From assembly GCF_900115715.1 (NCBI RefSeq), contig NZ_FOXM01000007.1:62001-126000 (forward strand): 64,000 nucleotides of DNA. Reading direction: 5' to 3'. The position numbers and the translations under genes are program-made. Source of the DNA: Geopseudomonas sagittaria. Lineage in GTDB: Bacteria > Pseudomonadota > Gammaproteobacteria > Pseudomonadales > Pseudomonadaceae. Positions 22,614-32,600 of this stretch are shown piece by piece (position 1 is the stretch's first letter; each line of letters starts with the position of its first letter). A model generated the notes under the pieces. The model was not told the DNA's origin, searched no databases, and worked only from the letters and a program-made list of their open reading frames with translations.

Positions 22614-24773
22614 CTAGACCGATACCGGGCCGACGCGGCCCTTGCGCAGGGCTTCGATGACCGTTTCCTTCGGTCCGTCGGCGACGATCTTGCCGCCATC
22701 CAGCACGATCAGGCGGTCGACCAGACTGAGCATGGCGGTGCGGTGGGTGATCAGCAGCAGGGTCTTGTTGCGACTCCAGTCGCGCAGGCGGCTGCGCAGC
22801 ACCTCCTCGCTGCTGTTGTCCATCGAGCTGGTCGGCTCGTCGAGCAGCAGCAGTGGCGGGTCGAGGAGCAGGGCGCGGGCCAGCAGTACGGCCTGACGCT
22901 GGCCGCCGGAGAGCAGCTGGCCGCGCTCGCCGACCGGGCGCTCGAAACCCTGAGGGTGCTGGCGGGCCAGCTCGCTGACGCCGGTCAGTTCGGCGACCTC
23001 GAGCAGGCGCTCGTCGCTGATGTAGCGTGCGCCCAAGGTCATGTTGCTGCGCAAGGTGCCGGCAAGCAGCGGCAGGTCGTGGGCGACGTAGCCGGTCTGG
23101 TGGCGCAGGTCGGCGATGTCGATTTGCCGCTGGTCGAGGCCGTCGAACAGGATCTGTCCCTCGCTCGGACTGTAGAAACCCATCAACAGGCGGGCCAGGG
23201 TGCTCTTGCCCGAGCCGCTGCGGCCGATGATGCCGACCTTCTCGCCGGGGGCGATGCGCAGATTGACGCCCTGCAGCGCCGGGGTGGTCTGTTCCGCGTA
23301 GCTGAAGCTGACCTGGCGCAGTTCCAGCGCGCCCTTCAGGCGCGTGTGCTCCAGCGGGCGCTGCTGGCTGTCACGCTCCTGCGGCAGGGACATCAGCGCA
23401 TCGGTGCTCTTCATGGTCAGCTGGGCCTGCTGATGGCGGGTGATCAGGCTGGCGATCTGCCCCAGCGGCGCCATGATCCGGCCGTTGAGCATGTAGCAGG
23501 CGATCAGCGCGCCGACGCTGAGGTAGCCGGCGATGATGCTGTACACGCCGCCGACGATCAGGGCCACCCCGGCCATCTGCTGCAGGAACAGGGTGCCATT
23601 GAGGGCGATGGCGGAGAGCAGGCGGGCGTGGGCATCGAGCCGGGTCAGGGCGCCGTGGGTGCTTTCCCACTGGTGCTGACGCTCGCTCTCGGCACCGCAA
23701 CTCTTCAGGGTTTCCAGGCCGCCGAGGGTCTCGATCAGCAGGGCCTGGCGCGCGGCGCCCAGCGCCAGGCTGCGCTGCACGGTGTCGCGCAGGCGCCGCT
23801 GGATGACGAAGGCGAACAACGCGGTGAGCGGGAAGGCCAGCAGCGGAATGACCACCAGCCAGCCGCCGAGCAGGCCGATCACCACGGTCATCAGCAGGGC
23901 GAAGGGCAGGTCGATCAGGCTGGTCAGGGTCACCGCGGTGAGGAACTCGCGCAGGCCCTGGAAGTCGTGGATGCTCTGCGCGAAGCCGCCGATACTGGCT
24001 GGGCGGGCCTTCATCATCATCCCGGTGATGCGCTCGAACAGGGTGGCGGAGAGCACCACGTCGGTCTTCTTGCCGGCGGTGTCGAGCAGGCGAAAGCGCA
24101 GCACGCGCAGCAGCAGCTCGAACAGGGTGCCGACCAGCAGGCCGATGGTCAGCACCCACAGGGTGGAGAGCGCCTGGTTGGGCACCACGCGGTCGTAGGT
24201 CTGCATGACGAACAGCGGCACCATCAGGCCCAGCAGGTTGATCAGCAGGCTGGCGAGCAGGGCGTCGGTGTACAGCCAGCGCGACAGCTTGAGGGTGTCG
24301 CGAAACCACGACTTGACCCGTGGCACCAGAGGCGAGCGCAGGTCCTCCAGCTCATGGCGCGGGCTGGCGAACAGGGCCAGTCCGGCGTATTCGTCGGCCA
24401 GTTGCTCGCCCGTGACCCATTGTTCGCCACCAGCGTTCTCGCAGGGCAGGATCAGCGCCCGGCCCAGTTCGTCCCGCCGGCACAGCACCGCACTGCGCCC
24501 GTCCTTGAGCAGCAACAGAACCGGCAGGTTCAGCGCCGAGATGGCCGCCAGCGGCCGGCGCAGCAGGCGGGCCTGCAGCCCCGCGCGGGCGGCCGCTCGT
24601 GGCAGAAGGTCGGCGCAGAGGCGTTGGTCCGACAAGGGCAGGCCAGCGCTGAGGCTGGCCCGGTTGACCGTTCGACCATGCAGTTTGCTGAGTATCAGCA
24701 GCCCATCGAGCAACGGGTCATCGCAGCTGTGTCGCTGCTCATTGGCCAGGCCCACCTGTTCCATGGTCGTCAC
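22614..24773 (-). CDS. lapB: Type I secretion ABC transporter/permease (LapB)
   Basis: A 719-residue inner-membrane exporter. The N-terminal region of about 140 residues resembles a C39-peptidase-like domain without the catalytic cysteine, as in RTX exporters. A membrane domain (about 160-440) and an ATPase follow, with Walker A GRSGSGKS, signature LLSGGQRQ and Walker B LLLLDEPTSSMD. The GTG start lies five bases after GGGGGAAG. An in-frame ATG three codons later is an alternative. It energises export of the adhesin encoded at 26660. Confidence 0.93.
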   Translation of the reverse strand: MTTMEQVGLANEQRHSCDDPLLDGLLILSKLHGRTVNRASLSAGLPLSDQRLCADLLPRAAARAGLQARLLRRPLAAISALNLPVLLLLKDGRSAVLCRRDELGRALILPCENAGGEQWVTGEQLADEYAGLALFASPRHELEDLRSPLVPRVKSWFRDTLKLSRWLYTDALLASLLINLLGLMVPLFVMQTYDRVVPNQALSTLWVLTIGLLVGTLFELLLRVLRFRLLDTAGKKTDVVLSATLFERITGMMMKARPASIGGFAQSIHDFQGLREFLTAVTLTSLIDLPFALLMTVVIGLLGGWLVVIPLLAFPLTALFAFVIQRRLRDTVQRSLALGAARQALLIETLGGLETLKSCGAESERQHQWESTHGALTRLDAHARLLSAIALNGTLFLQQMAGVALIVGGVYSIIAGYLSVGALIACYMLNGRIMAPLGQIASLITRHQQAQLTMKSTDALMSLPQERDSQQRPLEHTRLKGALELRQVSFSYAEQTTPALQGVNLRIAPGEKVGIIGRSGSGKSTLARLLMGFYSPSEGQILFDGLDQRQIDIADLRHQTGYVAHDLPLLAGTLRSNMTLGARYISDERLLEVAELTGVSELARQHPQGFERPVGERGQLLSGGQRQAVLLARALLLDPPLLLLDEPTSSMDNSSEEVLRSRLRDWSRNKTLLLITHRTAMLSLVDRLIVLDGGKIVADGPKETVIEALRKGRVGPVSV

Positions 24774-24816
24774 GGCAACTTCCCCCGTCCAGCAAGTGAG
24801 GCATGGTTCTTATTGT

Positions 24817-26169
24817 CTATTTCATGTTCGGCAGGCGTGCTTCGCTTCTCACCTCGGTCAGGGCCAGCGCCTCGCTCGGCGGTACGACATTATGTTGACG
24901 CAGCAGGCTGCCGATGGCGGCCTCTACCCGGTACATCGAGAACTCCTCGGTATAGCGCACCTCGGTGTAGCGACGATTGGCGGTGAACAGTTCGTTCTCG
25001 CTGTCGAGCAAGTCGAGCAGGGTGCGTTGTCCCAGGGAAAATTGTTGTTGATAGGCCTCGCGCACCCTGGCCGAGTAGTCGGCATAGTCCCGCGCCTTCG
25101 GTGTTTGCAGGCGGGCGTTTTCCATCGCGTTCCACGACAGCATCAGGTTTTCGTTGAGCACGCGCAGGGCATTGTTGCGAATGTCCATCGATTCGTTGAT
25201 CTGGTGGGCGCCGGACTGCAGCAGAGCCTTGTCGCGCATGCCGTTGAACAGGTTGTAGTTCATCACCACGCCGGCATACCAGCGGTTGTAGTGCCCTTCG
25301 TCGCCGCTGATGTTGTCGTCGGCGTTACCCGAGAGTTCGATATCGAAGCGCGGATAGAACCTGGACTTGGCCGCCTCGTACTGTTTTTCGGCGGCATGCA
25401 CATCGGCCTGGGCCGACTTGAGCAGTGGGTTGTTGGCCATGACCTGATCGCGAGCGCTCGCCACGCTTTCCGGCATCCGGCTGCGGATCGAAAGCGGGGT
25501 ATCCAGTTGGTCGGGCATGCGGCCGACGGCACTGAAGAAGTTGGCCTCGGCATCGGCCAGGTTGACCTGCTCGGTGTAGAGGTTGTTCTCGGCCAGGGCC
25601 AGGCGGGCTTGCGACTGGTCGCGGTCGGCACTGCTGCCCACGCCCCGCTCGGCACGCAGGCTGATCTGGTCGTGAATGCGCCGGTGCGCCTGCAGGTTGT
25701 TTTCCGCCAGGGCCACCATCTCGCGGCGCTTGAGCACATCCAGGTACACCTCGACGGTGCGCAATGCCAGGCTTTCCGTGGCGCCCAGCAGACGGTAGGC
25801 CCGTGAGTTGACCACCGCTTCGTTGCGCGCCACTTCATTGGGAGTGTTGAACCCGTCGAAGAGCATCTGCCGCAAGCGCAGCTCTGCAGTGCGGGCATTC
25901 AGGGTTTCCGTGTTGTGATCGCCGAAGATGCGGGTGCTGGGGCTGTCGGTGTGTTCCCGGCCGTAGCTGGCCAGCATGTCGACCGTGGGCAGATAACCGC
26001 CCTTGGCGATCTGCAGTTCTTCGTCGGCCACCAGGCGGCTGTTGCTGCCGGCATGGACCTCTGGGTGGTTGTCGATGGTGCTCTGGATCGCTTCCGTGAG
26101 GGTCATGGCCGAGGCTTGGTTGAAACCTGCTGCCAGCAGCAGTCCCACCCAAATAGATGAGAGGCGCAT
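24817..26169 (-). CDS. lapE: TolC-family outer-membrane channel (LapE)
   Basis: A 450-residue outer-membrane channel of the AggA/LapE type that completes the type I secretion system. A signal peptide (MRLSSIWVGLLLAAGFNQASA) precedes two outer-membrane-efflux repeats. The first begins MTLTEAIQSTIDNHPEV, and a second carries NLFNGMRDKA. AAGGAG six bases upstream supports the start at 26169 over an in-frame ATG at 26187. It is the first gene of lapE-lapB-lapC and is divergent from the adhesin gene. Confidence 0.92.
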   Translation of the reverse strand: MRLSSIWVGLLLAAGFNQASAMTLTEAIQSTIDNHPEVHAGSNSRLVADEELQIAKGGYLPTVDMLASYGREHTDSPSTRIFGDHNTETLNARTAELRLRQMLFDGFNTPNEVARNEAVVNSRAYRLLGATESLALRTVEVYLDVLKRREMVALAENNLQAHRRIHDQISLRAERGVGSSADRDQSQARLALAENNLYTEQVNLADAEANFFSAVGRMPDQLDTPLSIRSRMPESVASARDQVMANNPLLKSAQADVHAAEKQYEAAKSRFYPRFDIELSGNADDNISGDEGHYNRWYAGVVMNYNLFNGMRDKALLQSGAHQINESMDIRNNALRVLNENLMLSWNAMENARLQTPKARDYADYSARVREAYQQQFSLGQRTLLDLLDSENELFTANRRYTEVRYTEEFSMYRVEAAIGSLLRQHNVVPPSEALALTEVRSEARLPNMK

Positions 26170-26659
26170 GGGTATCTCCTTTTCCATTGGTGTCCACTTG
26201 CGTAATGGTCGTGCGCCAAAAAAATGACTTCCACTGCGGGCCGGCGCTATTTTTTGTTCCTAGTTAAGTATGTAAGAACATCCGTCACGATTTGCTTAGA
26301 GTGATTTCTCATAAGAGATATCTCCAAACGATCTGATGAGTCCTGAAAAAAGCACCACATTGTTTAAGGGAACAATCAATGGAAATCCGGTTAAGCGCAG
26401 TCAGCATCGATTGTGCCGATTTCAGAAGAGCGGTCGGATGCAGGGAGAGCGCAATCAGGGGGAAAGCTGCAGCGTGGAGAAAACGGTCACGGGAATGACG
26501 GTTTTACGTCATTTTTGCTGCGCTAGTCGGGACGCACGACCAAGAACTGTATCTCTACACCACTTCTGCAGTAGTCACCCTGTAGCAGCTGTTCGGCCCT
26601 GATCGGGCATTCAGCGACGCATGACAGTCGCCAGTTGCGACTGTATGGAGGGTGGGGTG
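26170..26659. promoter_or_regulatory. Divergent regulatory region between lapE and the adhesin gene
   Basis: About 490 bases with no convincing coding frame and clearly lower GC than the flanks. It contains a short palindrome GAGATATCTC (26315-26324). A dyad AATGACG/CGTCATT at 26494-26513 is followed by TTT and could be a regulator site or a weak terminator. A hairpin at 26624-26644 sits against the adhesin ribosome site. The promoters for both directions should lie here, though no single sigma70 match stands out. Confidence 0.6.
26624..26644 (+). promoter_or_regulatory. 5'-leader hairpin abutting the adhesin ribosome site
   Basis: ACAGTCGC and GCGACTGT form a perfect 8-bp stem with a five-base loop, ending two bases before the GGAGG at 26647. 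In the mRNA it could influence ribosome access or stability. Confidence 0.5.
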
Positions 26660-29600
26660 ATGGCTACGTTGATCGGTATTGTCAGGCTGGTGGTCGGAGA
26701 GGTTTTTGCCGTCGCCGCGGATGGGGGCAAGCGCCAACTGGGTGAGGGCGATCGAGTCTATGTCGGCGAGCAACTGCTCACCGGTGGCGGAGGCGCCGTA
26801 GCCATCCGCCTGGTGAACGGCGGCGAACTCACCGTGGGACGCGATAGCTCTCTGCGGCTGGATAACCAGTTGCTGGCTGGCGAGGACGCTCGCGCCGCGA
26901 TTCAATCCGCCACTCCCGAACATGCGCCCAGCGCCCTCGAGCTGGCCGAGGTCGCGGAGGCCCAGCAGGCCATCGCCGCGGGTGTCGACCCGACCCTCAG
27001 CCTGCCTGCCACGGCAGCGGGACCCGGTGGCGGCGGCGCCGGTAGTGGCGGAGGCGGTATCTCCTTTGTGCTGCTGGACGAGACGGCCGAGCGCGTGGAT
27101 CCGAACATCGGTTACCCGACCGGGCCGCTAGCTTTTGCACCGCTGTTTCCGGAAGTGTTTCCAGCCGGCGCGGATGAATCGCCTGAGTCATTCCCAGCCC
27201 TGATCATCGAATACTTCGCCGACGCGACCGGCCAAGTGCTGGTACAGCGTGGTTTCGTCGACGAAGCGGCGCTGCCAGGCGGCAGCCAGGCGCAGAGCAA
27301 CGCCGAAACGAGTTACGGCCGGATAAGCATCAGCTCGCCGGACGGGATTGCCGCGGTGCAGGTTCTGGACAAGAACGGCAACTGGGTGGATGTCATGGAC
27401 GGCGGCACCGTCCAGGGGCAGTACGGCACACTGGTGGTCGCGCCGAATGGTAGCTGGGTGTTCACCCTCGACAGCAGTGCGCCGCATCCCGGCGCGACGC
27501 TCACCGGAACGGACGACCAGTTCCAGCAGAGTTTTCAGGTGCGAGTCATCGACAACGATGGTGACGTGTCTCCGCCGGCGACCCTGGTGATCGATATCGC
27601 CGATGATGGCCCGACGGCGTTTGCCGATAGCAATGCGGTGCTCGAGGGTGACGTGGTGACCGGCAACGTGCTGACCGACGGCGCGGACGATGAGTTCGGC
27701 GCCGACGGCCCGAGCGCAGGTGGCGGCGTGGTCGGCGTGCGCGTTGCCGGTGCTGACACCACCACGGCGGTGACCGGCGGCGTGGGCGTGGGCATGAGCA
27801 TCAGCGGTCTGTACGGCACCCTGACCCTGCAGGCCAACGGCTCCTACAGCTACGACGGCAACCCGAACGTGGTGCCCGAGACTGGGGCTACCGAGGTATT
27901 CGTGTACACGATTCGGGACGGCGACGGCGATCTGTCGACCACCACCCTGACCATCAGCCTGAGCGACAGCGCTTTGCGGGTTAATGGCGAGGACGACCTG
28001 AGCGTGAATGAGGCCGCGTTGGCCAGCGGCAGCAACCCGCTCAGCACTGCCGAGACGATTGCGGGCACCGTGGCCGACAACGTCCAGGGCGGCACCGGCC
28101 CGTATACCTACGCGCTACAGGGCAGCGGGACGGGCAGCTACGGCACGCTGACCTTCAACGCCGATGGCAGCTACAGCTACACGCTGACCCAGCCGTACGA
28201 CACATCGCCGGACGCCAACAACAGCGCTCACACGGAGAACAACGCCGAAACCTTCACTTTCGTGGTGACCGACGCCAACGGCAACACCCAGACCGGCACC
28301 ATCACCATCGACATCGTCGACGATGTGCCGACGGCCCAGGCCGACCTCAACAGTGTGGTGGAAGGCGACGCGGTGAGCGGCAACGTGCTGAGCGATGGCG
28401 CCGCTGACAAGTTCGGCGCCGACGGCCCGGCGGCCGGCGGCGGCGTGGTCGGCGTGCGCGCTGCCGGTGCTGACACCAGCACGGCGGTGACCGGCGGCGT
28501 GGGCATGAGCATCGGCGGCCTGTACGGCACCCTGACCCTGGCGGCGGATGGCTCCTACACCTACACCAGCACGCCCAACACGGTGCCGCTGGCGGGCGCC
28601 AGCGACGTGTTCGTCTACACCATCAAGGATGGCGACGGTGACCTGTCGACCACGACCCTGACCATCAACCTGAGCGACGGCGGTCTGCGGGTTAATGACG
28701 AGGGCGACCTGAGCGTCAATGAGGCCGCGTTGGCCAGCGGCAGCAACCCGCTCAGCACTGCCGAGACGATTGCGGGCACCGTGGCCGACAACGTCCAGGG
28801 CGGCACCGGCCCGTATACCTACGCGCTACAGGGCAGCGGGACGGGCAGCTACGGCACGCTGACCTTCAACGCCGATGGCAGCTACAGCTACACGCTGACC
28901 CAGCCGTACGACACATCGCCGGACGCTAACAACAGCGCTCACACGGAGAACAACGCCGAAACCTTCACTTTCGTGGTGACCGACGCCAACGGCAACACCC
29001 AGACCGGCACCATCACCATCGACATCGTCGACGATGTGCCGACGGCCCAGGCCGACCTCAACAGCGTGGTGGAAGGCGCTGCGGTGAGCGGCAACGTGCT
29101 CAGCGATGGCACCGCTGACGTGTTCGGTGCCGATGGTCCGGCGGCCGGCGGTGGCGTGGTCGGCGTACGCGCTGCCGGCAGCGATACCAGCACGGCGGTG
29201 ACCAGCGGCGTGGGCACGACCATCAGCGGCCTGTACGGCACCCTGACCTTGGCGGCCAACGGCTCCTACACCTATTCCAGCACGCCCAACGCGGTGCCGC
29301 CGGCGGGCGCCAGTGACGTGTTCGTCTACACCATCAAGGATGGCGACGGCGACCTGTCGACCACGACCCTGACCATCAACCTGAGCGACGGCGGCCTGAG
29401 CGCGCCGGCCGATCAGGACGTGCGGGTCTACGAGAACGCCCTGGATCTAGTGAAGGATGGCCTCGACCTGGCGCCCGGCACCGTGACCGGCAGTCTGCCG
29501 GGTAGCACCGGCGAGACGGATGCGGACAACCAGCTGGACGCTGTTGGCGTGGTTCCGCTGAGCTATGTGCTGGTGAGCGACGCAGCAGGCACCTACGGCA

Positions 29601-32600
29601 CCATTCAGATCAATCTGGACGGCAGCTACACCTACACCCTGACCAGCCCGTACATCAGTGGCGGGGCCAATGACGGCGCCAACATCGAACTCGGCGTCGA
29701 CAGCTTCACCTACCAGGTGACCGACGGCCACGGCAACATCCTGACCGGCACGATCCGCATCGACATCGTCGACGATGTGCCGACGGCCCAGGCCGACCTC
29801 AACAGCGTGGTGGAAGGCGCTGCGGTGAGTGGTAACGTGCTGACTGACGGCACCGCTGACGTGTTCGGCGCCGACGGCCCGGCGGCGGGCGGTGGCGTGG
29901 TCGGCGTCCGCGCTGCCGGCAGCGATACCGCCACGGCGGTGACCAGTGGCGTGGGCACGACCATCAGCGGCCTGTACGGCACCCTGACCCTGGCGGCGGA
30001 TGGTAGCTACACCTACACCAGCACGCCGGACAAGGTGCCACTGGCCGGCGCCAGCGACGTGTTCGTCTACACCATCAAGGACGGCGACGGCGACCTGGCG
30101 ACCACCACCCTGACCATCAGCCTGAGCGACAGCGGCCTGAGCGCGCCGGTCGACCAGGACGTGTTGGTCTACGAGAACGCCCTGGACCTGCTGCAGGATG
30201 GCGCCGACCTGGCGCCCGGCACCGTGACCGGCAGCTTGTCAGGCAGCACCGGCGAGACGGATGCGGACAACCAGCTGGACGCTGTTGGCGTGGTTCCGCT
30301 GAGCTACGTGCTGGTGGGCGAGGCCGCAGGCACCTACGGCACCATCGAGATCAACCCGAACGGCAGCTACACCTACACCCTGACCAGCCCGTACACCAGC
30401 GCAGGCGATGCCAACGACGGTGCCAACGTCGAGGCTGGCGTCGACACCTTCACCTACCAGGTGACCGATGGCAACGGCAACACCCTGACCGGCACCATCC
30501 GCATCGACATCGTCGACGACGTGCCGACCGCCCATGCCGACCTCAACAGCGTGGTGGAAGGCGCCGCGGTGAGCGGCAACGTGCTCAGCGACGGCAGCGC
30601 TGACGTGTTCGGCGCCGACGGCCCGGCGGCCGGCGGTGGCGTGGTCGGCGTACGCGCTGCCGGCAGCGACACCTCCACGGCGGTGACCGGCGGCGTGGGC
30701 ACGACCATCAGCGGCCTGTACGGCACCCTGACCCTGGCGGCCAACGGCTCCTACACCTATACCAGCACGCCCAACGCGGTGCCGCCGGCGGGTGCCAGCG
30801 ACGTGTTCGTCTACACCATCAAGGATGGCGACGGTGACCTGTCGACCACCACCCTGACCATCAACCTGAGCGACGGCGGCCTGACGGCGCCGGCTGACCA
30901 GGACGTGCGGGTCTACGAGAATGCCCTGGATCTAGTGAAGGATGGCCTCGACCTGGCGCCCGGCACCGTGACCGGCAGTCTGCCGGGCAGCAGCGGCGAG
31001 ACGGATGCCGACAACCAGTTGAACGCGACCGGCGTGGGCACCCTGACTTACGCCCTGGTGGGCGAAGCCGCAGGCGCCTACGGCACCATCCAGATCGATG
31101 CTGACGGCAGCTATACCTACACCCTGACCAAACCGTATACCAGCAGCCCGGATGCCAACGATGGCGCCAACGTCGAGGCCGGTGCCGACAGCTTCACCTA
31201 CCAGGTGACTGACGGCTACGGCAACACCCAGACCGGAACCATCCATATCGACATCGTCGATGACGTTCCCACAGCCCATGCCAATATCGATGCAGTGATC
31301 GAGGGAGACGTGGTAAGTGGCAACGTGCTGACCGACGGCGTGGGTGACGTGTTTGGTGCCGACGGCCCGGCGGCCGGTGGCGGCGTGGTTGGCGTGCGCG
31401 CCGCCGGCAGCGATACCACCACGGCGGTGACCAGCGGCGTCGGCACGACCATCAGCGGCCTGTACGGCACCCTGACCCTGGCGGCGGATGGCTCCTACAC
31501 CTACACCAGCACGCCCAACGCGGTGCCGCTGGCGGGCGCCAGCGACGTGTTCGTCTACACCATCAAGGATGGCGACGGCGACCTGTCGACCACCACCCTG
31601 ACCATCTACCTGATAGACAGTGGTCTGTACGCACCGGATGATCACGATGTGCGGGTTTACGAGCATGCCCTGGACCTGGTCAAGGATGGACAGGACCTGG
31701 CGCCCGGCACCGTGACCGGCAGCCTGCCGGGCAGCAACGGCGAGACGGATGCGAACAACCAGTTGAACGCGATCGGCATGGGCACCCTGACTTATGCCCT
31801 GGTGGGCGAAGCCGCAGGCGCCTACGGCACCATCAAGATCAATGCCGACGGCAGCTATACCTACACCCTGACCAAACCGTATACCAGCAGCCCGGATGCC
31901 AACGATGGCGCCAACGTCGAGGCCGGTGCCGACAGCTTCACCTACCAGGTGACTGACGGCTACGGCAACACCCAGACCGGAACCATCCATATCGACATCG
32001 TCGATGACGTGCCCAGGGCCTTCCTCCCCGAGCACGTGATGCAGGTCGACCAGGTGAGCGAGACCCGCAGCATCAGCGGCGACCTGCGCTTCGCCGAGGC
32101 GGCCGGTGCCGATGGTGTGGGGGATGTGGCGTTTACCTTCACCGAAGGGGCCTTGGCGCTGGATGCCAACGGCAACCGGATCACCCTGGACGATCAGCAG
32201 CTGTACCTGTACTACGGCGCCGACAACACCCAGCTGGTGGCCAAGACCGGGCCGAATGGGGACGTGGGTTTCACCATCGACATCGATGCGGCCACCGACA
32301 GTTACACCCTCACCACCTTCGGCGTGCTGTCCAACGACACCAGTACCATCCTCAGCAACCTTTCGGGGGTGGGCAGCGCGGGGAACGTCAACTTCAAGGG
32401 ACTGATCGATATCGGCGGCACCCTGCAGGATGTGCTGATGTCGTCCACCTCCGGCAGCATCAACAGCACACCGACCGATGTTGCCGTCGGCAACCAGTGG
32501 ATCAGCACTGCAGAAAACATCCGCTTCGACTTCCTCAACGACCTGGCGGTCAACGCGCAGAGCAGCACCGGCTTCAGCTACAGCAGCCACAACCTGATCT

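Noticed and set aside
21390..24986. A 1198-codon plus-strand open frame opposite lapC, lapB and part of lapE.
   Set aside because: It crosses three clear minus-strand genes, including their start and stop junctions, and encodes Gln/His/Asp-rich sequence typical of antisense frames in high-GC DNA.
27602..32003. Regular repeats that could be mistaken for a CRISPR array or satellite DNA.
   Set aside because: The period of 711-744 bases is in frame and encodes Ig-like subdomains. There are no short repeats with unique spacers and no cas genes.
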